From contig JASDRS010000026.1 of NCBI GenBank assembly GCA_041441915.1, positions 1-64,000 of the forward strand: 64,000 bases of DNA. The letters are read 5' to 3'. This DNA comes from UBA10365 sp041441915 (GTDB lineage: Bacteria > Pseudomonadota > Alphaproteobacteria > Rhodobacterales > Rhodobacteraceae). The notes below the pieces were generated by a model, which did not search any database, was not told the DNA's origin, and saw only the letters and a program-made list of their open reading frames with translations. Shown piece by piece: positions 26,017 through 34,722 of the stretch (the first letter of the stretch is position 1; the number at the start of each line of letters is the position of its first letter). The position numbers and the translations under genes are program-made.

Positions 26017-27096
26017 TCACAGAACCTGTGCTCTAGCTTTGGCTTTTGTCATAAGATCATCAACTGAAACCAAAGAAGAATTGTCTTCTATCGACTCAAG
26101 GGCCGCATAAACAAGCGCTACGGCAACATTACCGTTATTAGCGGTGAGTTGAGTTGCAGATCCAGATATACAGGCCTCAGCAAATATTTCGAGTTCGTCC
26201 TGAAACATGTTTCCAAGCGGCATACTCAAGTCTTCTCTTAAACCATAGCCGTCTTTGCCACGCTGGATGTATAGACTAGAGCTTTTATGAATATTTTCTG
26301 GTTGATCCCAAGATGCAAAGTCCAGTTCGAAATGCATAAGCCCCTTTTGACCAAAGACCCTGGTTGAAAAAATTCCTGGAGAAGTCCAGCAACTCCCTAC
26401 ATATCCTAGTGCACCATTTTTAAATTTGATTGTTGACATGGATTGATCATCCACTTCTGCCCCAACGGGTGAAAGCTTGGAGGCAATCGACGAAATTTGA
26501 TTAACTGGCCCACCTAAATAATGGAGGACGTCAAACATATGAATGGCCAATTGAGATAATGGACCACCTGGCGCGCGATCGCGATACCAGCGCCAAGTAT
26601 CGGGTGTAAGTTCAAGAGCACGCTCGTTTGAAAAATTGGCTTCGATAAAGGACAATGTGCCCAATTCTCCGCTATCCAATTTTTCTTTCATCATCTTAAT
26701 GCCTTGTAAAAGCCTAGCACTATGCCCCACCGTCATGGTCACATTGTGTTTTATCTGAAGCGCCTCCATACGAAGGCCATCCTCAAGTATATTCGATATT
26801 GGTTTTTCAGTGTAAATATGCTTGCCAGCCTCAGCAATTTGTTTTGCCACCGTATAATGCTGTTCGTTAGGAACCGTAATAATGACGCCCTTTATTTCAT
26901 CATTATCCAAAATTTCCTGAAGACTACCGAAAGTTTTTATGCCAAATTTTTGACTAAATGCGTCTCTTTTTTCTTGAGATCGAGAATGACCAGCAACAAT
27001 GCTCAGTTTATTTGATTTTTGAGCGGCATTTGTTAATACTTTTGCCCATCTCCCTAGTCCAATAATTCCCAGTTTTACAGGTTCGCGCATGTCCAT
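26017..27096 (-). CDS. Gfo/Idh/MocA-family oxidoreductase
   Basis: This 359-residue NAD(P)-dependent oxidoreductase has the N-terminal GIIGLGRWAK Rossmann motif, the hallmark EKPISN lysine motif near residue 95, and HMFDVLHYLGG in the C-terminal domain. The frame runs to 27135, but ATG 27096 is the start because TAAGGAG lies 7 bases before it and the LacI-type operator (27121-27134) would otherwise fall inside the gene. It is the first gene of a four-gene unit with creatininase, cupin and D-2-hydroxyacid dehydrogenase. It probably oxidises a cyclitol, sugar or related hydroxyl group. Confidence 0.88.
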   Translation of the reverse strand: MDMREPVKLGIIGLGRWAKVLTNAAQKSNKLSIVAGHSRSQEKRDAFSQKFGIKTFGSLQEILDNDEIKGVIITVPNEQHYTVAKQIAEAGKHIYTEKPISNILEDGLRMEALQIKHNVTMTVGHSARLLQGIKMMKEKLDSGELGTLSFIEANFSNERALELTPDTWRWYRDRAPGGPLSQLAIHMFDVLHYLGGPVNQISSIASKLSPVGAEVDDQSMSTIKFKNGALGYVGSCWTSPGIFSTRVFGQKGLMHFELDFASWDQPENIHKSSSLYIQRGKDGYGLREDLSMPLGNMFQDELEIFAEACISGSATQLTANNGNVAVALVYAALESIEDNSSLVSVDDLMTKAKARAQVL

Positions 27097-27120
27097 TGAT
27101 TGCTCCTTAGGTGACTTTTG

Positions 27121-27151
27121 TGCATACGATTGCAAAGTGTATACGATGGCA
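27121..27151. promoter_or_regulatory. LacI-family operator, site 6, with adjacent copy
   Basis: TGCATAC-GATTGCA (27121-27134) is a palindrome with central CpG matching the island consensus. A second copy, TGTATAC-GATGGCA (27138-27151), matches it at 12 of 14 bases, with centres 17 bp apart. Both lie 25-55 bp upstream of the Gfo/Idh/MocA start. Confidence 0.7.
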
Positions 27152-27606
27152 TACTATAGGCGAACGTAATTTTAAAAGTAAATATGTTTTTTTCTAAAAT
27201 AAATTTGCGTTCGAGCAGCTCAATCGACCTAGAAAGTTATTATGAGCTGGCCGTTAATGGTATAGAAATTTATTATGTTTCACGCTTATTAATGCGCGCT
27301 GTCTTTCGTGACAGTGGGTCCCTCCTCTTTGAGGAGCACGTCAAATACGATTTTTTGTTTTTGATGATAGCTGTGCAGGCGGACTTTGCTACACGGACTT
27401 CAACACGATTCAGTCTCTAAACTAGCTGCGCAACACTCAGGAGTTTATGTTATAAGATGAAAACCTTTTATCCTCTTATGGGTTAGGCAGGTAATTAAGA
27501 AGGGTCCTGGCGCAACGGGCTGGGCTGGGCAGGTTGATGTTGACTAATTAATAAACAAAAATTATTATGATTTCCTGTTATTTTTTAAGCTGTTTAACTT
27601 GCAAGG
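27152..27606. other. Intergenic region, no recognised gene
   Basis: About 450 bp between the Gfo/Idh/MocA promoter and the aldo/keto reductase end. A 78-codon plus-strand frame at 27184-27420 lacks a ribosome site and a recognisable product. No terminator with a T-run is evident. Confidence 0.5.
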
Positions 27607-28671
27607 TCACTTATTTAACATAGTAAACTGTTTGTCTGGATAACGCTGCCCTGCAGTTATGCCACGTTCAAAAACCATCCCTAGAGCGGTACATTCGTCG
27701 GAGCTGAGGTGAATTTCAGTAGCTGCGATATTATCCCTCAACCACTTTCGTTTTTTAGTTCCAGGTATAGGAATAATGTCTCTACCTTGATGAAGCGTCC
27801 AGGCGATGGCTATCTGTGCTGGAGTGCAGGCTTTAGTTGAGGCAATTTCATTCAGTGCGCCAAGTAGTTTTTCATTTCTTGCCATATTTTCAGCGCTAAA
27901 ACGGGGGTGGTCGTGACGACGATCACCCTGAGGCAAATCCTCTGGTGTAATAAACTGCGAAGTCAAATAACCGCGCCCGAGGGGCGCATATGCAACATAA
28001 CTAATGCCAAGCTCACGGGTGGTTGGTAAAAATTCAGTTTCAGCGTCGCGTGTCCAGAGTGAGTATTCAGTCTGCAATGCTGTGATTGGGTGCACTGCAT
28101 GTGCACGACGGAGGGTGCCCATGGCGGCTTCCGAGACACCAATATAGCGGATTTTTCCTTGTTCCTTTAGCCGCACCATTGCGCCAATTGTGTCTTCTAT
28201 CGAAACGTTTGGGTCTATGCGGTGAACAAAATAAAGATCAATAACGTCAGTTTCCAAACGAGTTAGACTTTTTTCGCAAGCGTCCATTACATATTTTGGC
28301 GTCCCAAGAGCACCCTTCATACCCAAATTTCCAAACTTGGAAATCAAGACAGCTTTCTCCCGGTATCCCTCTCTAAAGGCTTTTGCTAACAACTCTTCAT
28401 TATGACCATTTCCGTAAGCATCTGCACTATCAATTAAATTACAGCCGCTATCTAATGCCTCACGAATAGTTGCTATAGACTCTGGATCATTAGGACTGCC
28501 GTATGCGATGGACATGCCCATGCACCCGAGCCCAATTGCGCCAACCTCTAAATCACTGTGTCCGAGTTTAAGTGTTTTCAAGGGAAAATTTCTAACTAAA
28601 CTACCATTGCCGTGACACTGCCAATGATGACTGGTGCAATCAAGTCTTTTTATCAGTCGGGTTGATTCCAA
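27607..28671 (-). CDS. Aldo/keto reductase
   Basis: This is a TIM-barrel NADPH-dependent oxidoreductase of the AKR12/YajO-like group. The catalytic tetrad is visible: Asp in LIDSADAYGNG, Tyr in the same motif, Lys in AVLISKFG and His in DLYFVHRID. The C-terminal cofactor motif is IPIPGTKKRKW. The first 30 residues of the longest reading do not resemble the family; the true start may be a TTG near 28599 where homology (KTLKLG) begins, but no good ribosome site decides this. Possible role: reduction of an aldehyde or ketone intermediate. No island operator precedes it. Confidence 0.85.
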   Translation of the reverse strand: MESTRLIKRLDCTSHHWQCHGNGSLVRNFPLKTLKLGHSDLEVGAIGLGCMGMSIAYGSPNDPESIATIREALDSGCNLIDSADAYGNGHNEELLAKAFREGYREKAVLISKFGNLGMKGALGTPKYVMDACEKSLTRLETDVIDLYFVHRIDPNVSIEDTIGAMVRLKEQGKIRYIGVSEAAMGTLRRAHAVHPITALQTEYSLWTRDAETEFLPTTRELGISYVAYAPLGRGYLTSQFITPEDLPQGDRRHDHPRFSAENMARNEKLLGALNEIASTKACTPAQIAIAWTLHQGRDIIPIPGTKKRKWLRDNIAATEIHLSSDECTALGMVFERGITAGQRYPDKQFTMLNK

Positions 28672-28741
28672 TTACTCTGTTTGTTTGCAGCATTCCCATG
28701 ATGTAGATTTGGCGTGGCGCTGGCAGTAGAGGTGGATTTTG

Positions 28742-28831
28742 TTAGGGTTCCGCTGTGATGCGGGATGCGCACTGCCCGAAAAATTCGATAGCTTTTTTAC
28801 CTTTATTGATCACGCTACTCGCAGGTCTCAT
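28742..28831 (-). CDS. Very short frame coupled to bigR stop
   Basis: A 29-codon frame (begins MRPASSV) starts with ATG overlapping the bigR TGA as ATGA. It is basic, with an AIEFFGQC segment. It may be a small coupled protein or the start of a decayed gene. No family recognised. Confidence 0.2.
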   Translation of the reverse strand: MRPASSVINKGKKAIEFFGQCASRITAEP

Positions 28832-29178
28832 GACGATAGGCCAGTAGGGTCAACTTTTGGAGCGCAGTAAATATCATGGAGCGTTTGCAAAATTGCTGCG
28901 ACCTCGGGGCCCTTTAGGGCATTATAAATTGTTTGCTGTTCTCTGCGAGTTTGCACGAGGTCAGCTTCGCGCAAGATTCTGAGGTGATGCGAAATAGCTG
29001 GCTGCGATAGGCCTGAAAGATCAACCAGAGCCTGTACCGATTTTTCCCCCATCAATAGATTGCACAAAAGCTGCAACCGAACGGGAGATGAAAGCATCGC
29101 CATTAAATTGGCTGCCTGTGCGATTTTCTCGATTAGGTCGTTAGAGTTCAGTTTATATTTAAGGTCTTGTATATTCAT
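28828..29178 (-). CDS. bigR: ArsR-family sulfane-sulfur sensor, BigR/SqrR-like
   Basis: This 116-residue winged-helix repressor has the recognition helix in LSGLSQPAISHHLRILREA. Cys39 (LLCNLL) and Cys105 (IYCAP) fall at the positions of the two redox cysteines of BigR and SqrR, which form a disulfide or tetrasulfide with persulfides and then release DNA. It is divergent from the YeeE-YeeE-MBL-SulP genes, the standard BigR-controlled set. Its own start codon lies inside a perfect 12-bp inverted repeat (29170-29207), consistent with autoregulation and control of the divergent operon. Confidence 0.9.
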   Translation of the reverse strand: MNIQDLKYKLNSNDLIEKIAQAANLMAMLSSPVRLQLLCNLLMGEKSVQALVDLSGLSQPAISHHLRILREADLVQTRREQQTIYNALKGPEVAAILQTLHDIYCAPKVDPTGLSS

Positions 29179-29207
29179 AATCGTTTATATATATAATTAT
29201 GAATATA
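29170..29207. promoter_or_regulatory. BigR-type operator, 12-bp inverted repeat
   Basis: TATATTCATAAT (29170-29181) and ATTATGAATATA (29196-29207) form a perfect inverted repeat with a 14-base AT spacer. It covers the bigR start codon (29178) and lies 67 bp before the first transporter start (29274). Confidence 0.82.
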
Positions 29208-29273
29208 AGGTCAATGCCTTCTGTCATAGTACTTTCGAACAGATTGCATAAACCACAACTTGGAGAGATAAAA

Positions 29274-29696
29274 ATGACTGAATCCACCCCCTATCTGTCC
29301 CTAATCGGGGGCATTTTAATTGGCCTAGGTTCTGTAATATTTATGGCAGGTAATGGCCGAATCGCTGGTATGACAGGAATTTTGACTGGTGTATTGCCGC
29401 CTATGGCTACTGATTGGCCGGTACGTGCCGCCTTTTTGGCCGGTGCTGTAGCATCACCCATGATTTATGTCGCTTACGGAAATGACATTCTCTTTTCGGT
29501 TCCGCCTTCGACTGCGATGCTGGTGATTGGTGGTTTTTGTGTGGGGTTAGGTGTCTTTTTTGGAGGGGGCTGCACATCGGGTCACGGAGTTTGTGGCATG
29601 GCGCGGTTTTCGGTACGCTCATTTTTGGCCACGGTTAGCTTCATGGCTGCAGCTTTTTTAACCGTTTTTGTAACTCGCCATATATTGGGTCTTTAA
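29274..29696 (+). CDS. YeeE/YedE-family transporter, first half
   Basis: This 140-residue membrane protein of the DUF395/YeeE-YedE family has about four hydrophobic segments and the conserved cysteine motif GGCTSGHGVCGMAR (about residue 100). These proteins move thiosulfate or other sulfur compounds. ATG 29274 follows GGAGA; an upstream ATG at 29199 falls in the operator and is unlikely. It is followed 1 bp later by the second half, and the two probably assemble into one channel. Confidence 0.88.
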   Translation: MTESTPYLSLIGGILIGLGSVIFMAGNGRIAGMTGILTGVLPPMATDWPVRAAFLAGAVASPMIYVAYGNDILFSVPPSTAMLVIGGFCVGLGVFFGGGCTSGHGVCGMARFSVRSFLATVSFMAAAFLTVFVTRHILGL

Positions 29697-29697
29697 A

Positions 29698-30135
29698 ATG
29701 TTGAAATATGTATCATCTATTATCGCGGGCGGCATTTTTGGCATTGGCATTGCGATCTCAGGCATGGCTAATCCAGCAAAAGTAATAAATTTCTTTGATG
29801 TCTTTGGTGCTTGGGATCCCAGTTTGATTTTTGTCATGGGGGGCGCAATGCTCACCGCGATGATCGGTTATCGTTTGGTTTTTGGTGCGCAAAGTAAACC
29901 ATTGTTTGAAAAAAGCTTCTCTTTGCCAACAAACAAAAAGACTGATTGGCGCTTGGTCATGGGTTCAGTCTTGTTTGGCGTAGGTTGGGGCATTGCTGGT
30001 TTTTGCCCAGGAGGAGCCATTCCAACCTTTGGTCTTGGCCATCCAGAATCATATTTCTTCATCTTTGCTTTGCTTGCGGGTATTTTGTTCGCCCGCGCCA
30101 TCAATCCAAAGCTTTTGCGTCAGACTTCAAAATAA
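29698..30135 (+). CDS. YeeE/YedE-family transporter, second half
   Basis: This 145-residue partner of the preceding protein has about four membrane segments. SGMANPAKVINFFD and AGFCPGGAIPTFGLG are the typical family motifs, the latter with the conserved cysteine. The start codon nearly abuts the upstream stop, indicating coupling. Together the pair corresponds to one full-length YeeE and is placed with a persulfide dioxygenase, so uptake or efflux of thiosulfate or polysulfide is likely. Confidence 0.88.
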   Translation: MLKYVSSIIAGGIFGIGIAISGMANPAKVINFFDVFGAWDPSLIFVMGGAMLTAMIGYRLVFGAQSKPLFEKSFSLPTNKKTDWRLVMGSVLFGVGWGIAGFCPGGAIPTFGLGHPESYFFIFALLAGILFARAINPKLLRQTSK

Positions 30136-30145
30136 GGAAAAGTTC

Positions 30146-31030
30146 ATGACCTTTTACCCCGTGAATATGAACCTTAAGCCAGAAGTGACTGGTTTTTTCG
30201 ATCCTGATACCAATACGATCAGCTATGTGGTGAAAGATCCGAGTAGTTCGGCCTGTGCCGTGATTGATAGTGTCATGGACATTGACTATGCCGCAGGACG
30301 CATTGCTTACAAACATGCAGACAGTTTGATTGACTTCATCACCAAGCAGAATCTAACGCTGGAATGGATTATTGAAACCCATGTCCATGCGGACCATCTG
30401 TCGGCTGCACCCTATTTGCAGCAAAAATTGGGAGGCAAAATTGGGGTGGGCGAAAAGATTCTTGTCGTACAGGATACCTTTGGAAAGATTTTTAACGAAG
30501 GGACGGAGTTTCAGCGTGATGGTTCGCAGTTCGATGCTTTGTTTAAAGATGGCGACCGCTATGAAATAGGTAAATTGGATGTTTTGGCAATCTATACTCC
30601 AGGTCATACGCCAGCCTGTATGGTACATGTAATGGGAGATGCGGCCTTTGTGGGGGATACATTGTTCATGCCAGACGGCGGTTCGGCAAGGGCTGACTTT
30701 CCCGGCGGCGATGCTGGCACGCTCTATGACAGCATTCAAAGACTGCTAACATTACCAGATGAGATGCGTTTGTTCATGTGCCATGATTATGGACCCAATG
30801 GCCGCGATGTCGCATGGGAAACTACTGTTGCGGATGAAAAAGCTCTTAATATCCATGTAAGCGTTGGCAAGACACGCGCTGAGTTCATCAAGTTTCGCAC
30901 CGAGCGTGATCAGACTTTGGCAATGCCACGTCTAATCATCCCCTCATTGCAAGTGAATATGCGTGGTGGCGAACTTCCTGTGGATAATGAAGGCAATATA
31001 CAGCTGAAGGTGCCTGTCAACAAATTATAA
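30146..31030 (+). CDS. MBL-fold persulfide dioxygenase-like (Blh)
   Basis: This 294-residue metallo-beta-lactamase-fold protein has the metal-binding motif ETHVHADHLSA (His79, His81, Asp83, His84), YTPGHTPA and VGDTLFMPDGG, as in ETHE1/Blh persulfide dioxygenases that oxidise glutathione persulfide to sulfite. A final CHDYGPNGRD motif supplies the last ligand. ATG 30146 has AAGGAAA upstream and starts 10 bp after the transporter gene. The rhodanese domain found in some relatives is absent. Its sulfite product could leave by the TauE/SafE exporters elsewhere in the window. Confidence 0.9.
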   Translation: MTFYPVNMNLKPEVTGFFDPDTNTISYVVKDPSSSACAVIDSVMDIDYAAGRIAYKHADSLIDFITKQNLTLEWIIETHVHADHLSAAPYLQQKLGGKIGVGEKILVVQDTFGKIFNEGTEFQRDGSQFDALFKDGDRYEIGKLDVLAIYTPGHTPACMVHVMGDAAFVGDTLFMPDGGSARADFPGGDAGTLYDSIQRLLTLPDEMRLFMCHDYGPNGRDVAWETTVADEKALNIHVSVGKTRAEFIKFRTERDQTLAMPRLIIPSLQVNMRGGELPVDNEGNIQLKVPVNKL

Positions 31031-31096
31031 CGGGGTCGCCATCCAAACCCTTAGTTCATGCCCAAGATAGGAATGAGCTCATTAGAGAGATCCGAA

Positions 31097-32403
31097 ATGG
31101 ACTATAAATCCGTTACCCGCGTGTTTGCGCGCTATATTCCCATTTTTGAGTGGGCCCCAAGATATAATAAGAACGCCCTCACCAACGACCTTTTAGCCGC
31201 GGTCATAGTAACCGTTATGCTTGTACCTCAGTCATTGGCCTATGCTTTTCTGGCGGGGCTTCCAGCAGAAATGGGGATCTATGCCTCGATCTTGCCGATT
31301 GTACTTTATGCGATTTTCGGAACCAGTCGCGCTCTGGCCCTAGGGCCGGTAGCGGTAGTGTCTTTGATGACGGCTTTGGCCGTGGGTAAAGTGGCCGCTG
31401 TAGGGTCGATTGATTACATCACCGCCGCTCTTACTTTGGCTTTCCTATCTGGCTTTATCCTTTTGGCCCTTGGTTCGTTGCGACTAGGGTTTCTGGCCAA
31501 CTTTCTCTCACACCCCGTGATTGCGGGATTTATCATGGCATCTGGTATTTTGATTGCGATGAGCCAAGTAAAACATCCCTTGGGGATCACGGTGTCGGGC
31601 GACACTCTACCCAAATTGGTTACACAGATTTTAGTCCAATTAGAGGAGGTCAATTTGTATACTTTGACGCTTGGCATTTTGTCCACAGCGTTTTTGTTTT
31701 GGGTGCGTAAAGGACTTAGACTGTTGCTCCGCTCTACGGGGCTTAGCTCAAGAATGGCTGAGCTGTTAGCCAAAACAGGACCAGTGCTTGCAATTCTTGT
31801 AAGCACTTTAGTTACCTGGGGATTTGGCCTTGTGGGGCGCGGAGTGCAAGTGGTGGGTGATGTGCCACAAAGCTTGCCGCCATGATTGTGACCTTATCAA
31901 AAGGGGTGGAGACGGGCGTTTTTGTGGGCGTCCTTTTGTCCATTCTTCTTTATCTGTATAAAACTTCTCGCCCTCATATCACCGTTGTTGGGCAAATCAC
32001 TGGCACTGGCCATTTTCGCAATGTGAAACGCCACCTAGTCGAAACGCATCCAAATATTGTGACGTTACGGGTTGATGAAAGTCTTTACTTCGCCAACGCG
32101 CGATTTTTAGAGGATCATATCTATGACTCGGTAGCAAAAGACAGTAGCTTGCGCCATGTTGTTCTGCTGTGTTCAGCCATTAACGCGATTGATCTGAGCG
32201 CCTTGGAAAGCCTAGAGGCCATCAATGAGCGCCTGCGCTCAAACGATGTGAAGTTCCGTCTGTCCGAAGTAAAGGGACCTGTTATGGACCGATTGACCCG
32301 TAGTCATTTTTTCGAAAATCTTTCGAGACAAGTGTTCTTAAGCCAACATCAGGCGATGCTGACACTTAGCAAAGACAAGGGGTTACTGGGGCTTTTGCGC
32401 TAG
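31097..32403 (+). pseudogene. SulP anion transporter with internal deletion
   Basis: The first part (to 31885) encodes the N-terminal eight or so membrane segments of a SulP transporter, with VPQSLAYAFLAGLP and ALGPVAVVSLM motifs. It ends abruptly after VVGDVPQSLPP in a TGA. A second frame starts with an ATGA overlap (31882) and encodes GVETGVFVGVLLS, then the complete cytoplasmic STAS domain (DLSALESLE) to 32403. The normal protein is about 570 residues; roughly 130 middle codons, including the final core membrane segments, are missing and the frame shifts at the junction. It is probably non-functional, though two separate polypeptides could still be made. Confidence 0.82.
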
Positions 32404-32445
32404 GATCAAAGATCCCGCTTATAAAGGGCAGTGACGCTAGTTGCA

Positions 32446-33405
32446 CTATCTGCTGGTCAGCGTTTTTTTCTTCTGGGCCCGATGAACGGAAATCTCGGCC
32501 ATTTTACAAATGGCATCATAGTTTTTCGCAGCTGCGATAAAACGGCCAGTATGACAAAAAAGTGCATCTTTTACACCTGATGCCTCTTCCAGTTCGGAGC
32601 CTGTTAGGCCCGCCCACGCAGTGGGAAGGTCGGCGCGCAGTTTAAACCCGCCAGCGGCAAGGCGAATGCCGCCCAGTGTCCACTCTGTGCCTCGCGGGGT
32701 GATGACAAACAGCAGATGATCAGCCTCAGACTTTAGCACTTCTTGCAAAAATGGCATGTTGTACGGCAGCTCTAAAATAGGTGAGGATCCAGCATCCAAA
32801 ATAGCTTTGGCAACAATAGCTTCGGCGCGCAGGCCTGCTCGAAATTTAGCAATGAAAGCCTCAATGATCAGCCGCGCCATGTCTAACGCTTTGGCAAAGG
32901 CCTCATCCTCGATCGTGGGCGTGCGGTTATCAAATACTGGTCCCTGACTTTCCAAAAGTTCCGGCAGGGTCAAATGGGCTAAGGGCCCCGCAACGGACGG
33001 GCTAAGCGCACCATTGTCCAGAAGGTCAATCAAAAGTACGAAGTCCTTATCAAATTGCGTATGAACCACGTCGATTTGAGTTGCTGACACACCAAGATCT
33101 TCCAGGTAAAGCGCGCCATATTGCCGCCATATCAGTCCAAATGAACTATAGGGCTGCGCGTCTGGGCGCAGGGGAGCGGCTCGTTGGTGGTGATCAAATA
33201 TTTGCAATTCAGCGTCAAACTGGCCGCCCACATCATAAATAATACGGTCAGGGGAAGGGCTGATCCATGCCGGGTCACGCGACCGGATGACTTGCGCATC
33301 GGGGAACAAGCGCGTCAGTAAGACACTTGATAACAGCTCATCGGCATGAAATCCACCTGAATGGGTGACGAGATACCTGATGGTCGCAGGCACCTCTATG
33401 CCCAA
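32446..33405 (-). CDS. MYG1-family protein
   Basis: This protein of about 319 residues belongs to the MYG1 family, distantly related to DHH phosphoesterases and reported in eukaryotes as a 3'-5' RNA exonuclease. Motifs are THSGGFHADE at the N-terminus, IIYDVGGQFD, and FDHHQ (metal-binding D-H-H). The start is uncertain: TTG 33405 overlaps the upstream gene by 10 bp, and GTG 33393 is just after its stop. It follows the TIGR02466 gene and is probably co-transcribed. Cellular role in bacteria is unclear. Confidence 0.85.
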   Translation of the reverse strand: MGIEVPATIRYLVTHSGGFHADELLSSVLLTRLFPDAQVIRSRDPAWISPSPDRIIYDVGGQFDAELQIFDHHQRAAPLRPDAQPYSSFGLIWRQYGALYLEDLGVSATQIDVVHTQFDKDFVLLIDLLDNGALSPSVAGPLAHLTLPELLESQGPVFDNRTPTIEDEAFAKALDMARLIIEAFIAKFRAGLRAEAIVAKAILDAGSSPILELPYNMPFLQEVLKSEADHLLFVITPRGTEWTLGGIRLAAGGFKLRADLPTAWAGLTGSELEEASGVKDALFCHTGRFIAAAKNYDAICKMAEISVHRAQKKKTLTSR

Positions 33406-34016
33406 CTATAGTTAAAGCTTATGGAAATGCGTTCATCCTCGGCCATATTCAACGGCACTTCGTGGCGCAGCCAGCTTTCCCAAAGTAAAATGTCACTAAC
33501 TTTTGGCGCTACATAGATGAACGAGAGTAAATTCTCGCGGCAGTCTTTTTTGCGCGTTGGTGCCGCCATCATCATGGCCAGGCGCGGGTCTTCAAACTTT
33601 ATGGTACTAGCATCTTCGGGCATGGTCACATAGGTAGTGCCGCTGATCACGCTATGGGGGTGGATATGCGATGTATGGACTCCACCTGGGGCCAAAATAT
33701 TGATCCAAAGAGAATCCAGTTTTAGCTTTTTGTCGCCAAGATCAAATTGCAGCTCTTTGGAAAATGCTGTCACATGCTTATCCAGCACCTTGACTAAATC
33801 TTTAAAGATTGGAAATTGCCAAGCCAAATTTGCCAAAGAGGCATAGCTCGTATAGCCTGGGTAGCCGTTTTCATCACACCAATTTTGCCCAGCTTCGTCA
33901 TCTTCGGCAATTGATAGGCACGAGGCCTCAAGCTCTGACACATCAATCGTCTTGCCCAGTTCAGCCAGTGCTGCGCGGTAAATGGGGGTAACAAATAGAT
34001 TTGAAATCTGTGCCAT
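33396..34016 (-). CDS. TIGR02466-type 2OG-Fe(II) oxygenase-like protein
   Basis: This 206-residue protein resembles the putative 2-oxoglutarate/Fe(II)-dependent oxygenase group defined by TIGR02466. The jelly-roll signature includes VHTSHIHPHSVISGTTYV with a HxH cluster, WLRHEVPLN with a later histidine, and ERISISFNYSWA with the conserved arginine. The frame runs up to 34145, overlapping the YczE-like gene, but ATG 34016 has AGGA 8 bases upstream and begins the homology. The substrate is unknown; members are common in marine bacteria and cyanophages. Confidence 0.82.
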   Translation of the reverse strand: MAQISNLFVTPIYRAALAELGKTIDVSELEASCLSIAEDDEAGQNWCDENGYPGYTSYASLANLAWQFPIFKDLVKVLDKHVTAFSKELQFDLGDKKLKLDSLWINILAPGGVHTSHIHPHSVISGTTYVTMPEDASTIKFEDPRLAMMMAAPTRKKDCRENLLSFIYVAPKVSDILLWESWLRHEVPLNMAEDERISISFNYSWA

Positions 34017-34050
34017 GTGCTCTTTCCTATTATTCATGAAAAATTGGGTC

Positions 34051-34722
34051 TCATGTGCGGCCTGCAAACAGTTTTTGCAACCCATAAAGACTTGCCGCAA
34101 CGGAAGGGCCAATACCCAAGGCGAAAAACATAGTGCCAATCCCAACCGTACCCCCTAACGACCAGCCCAAGAGGATGACGGAAATCTCGATGCTTGCACG
34201 CACCAATGCAAGAGGGCGCGATGTAGCCCTTTGTAGGCCCGTCATTAACCCATCGCGTGGGCCCGGGCCCAGATTGGCAATCAAGTAAATTGCTCCCCCC
34301 AACCCTGTGAATAAAACTCCCAAAATCGCTTGTAAAATCTGCAAGCCAGTATGGTCAAAATGCGGCAAATAGGGCAGGGCGAACTCAAGCACCCAGGCAA
34401 TAATCACCGCATTGGCTAGAGTGCCAATCCCAGGTGTTTGCTTGAGCGGGATCCAGGAGAGTAAAACCGAAATACTTAACACAAATGTTGCCAAACCAAT
34501 GCCAATCCCAATGAAGTGGGTCAGTCCTTGCGCGAAGACTGTCCAGGGGCTCACGCCGATACCTGCGGTGATTAACATTGCCTCGCCCAGGCCGAAAATA
34601 CTCAGCCCAAATACCAAAAACACCAGTGACACCAATGGGGGCCTCAGCGACAGGGTTTTGGGCGCGCTCCAAAATAAAGTTGGAACTGTTTTGATCTTTA
34701 GAAATTTTAAAGTGAATGGCAT
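34051..34722 (-). CDS. YczE/YyaS-family membrane protein
   Basis: This 223-residue inner-membrane protein has five or six hydrophobic segments. The pattern GIGVSPWTVFAQGL in the first half and NLGPGPRDGLMTGL in the second is typical of the YczE/YitT-like family. Function is not established for most members. It lies 34 bp upstream of the TIGR02466 gene on the same strand and may share its transcript. Confidence 0.82.
   Translation of the reverse strand: MPFTLKFLKIKTVPTLFWSAPKTLSLRPPLVSLVFLVFGLSIFGLGEAMLITAGIGVSPWTVFAQGLTHFIGIGIGLATFVLSISVLLSWIPLKQTPGIGTLANAVIIAWVLEFALPYLPHFDHTGLQILQAILGVLFTGLGGAIYLIANLGPGPRDGLMTGLQRATSRPLALVRASIEISVILLGWSLGGTVGIGTMFFALGIGPSVAASLYGLQKLFAGRT

Noticed and set aside
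27184..27420. 78-codon plus-strand frame
   Set aside because: No ribosome site, odd composition, no recognisable domain; treated as noncoding.
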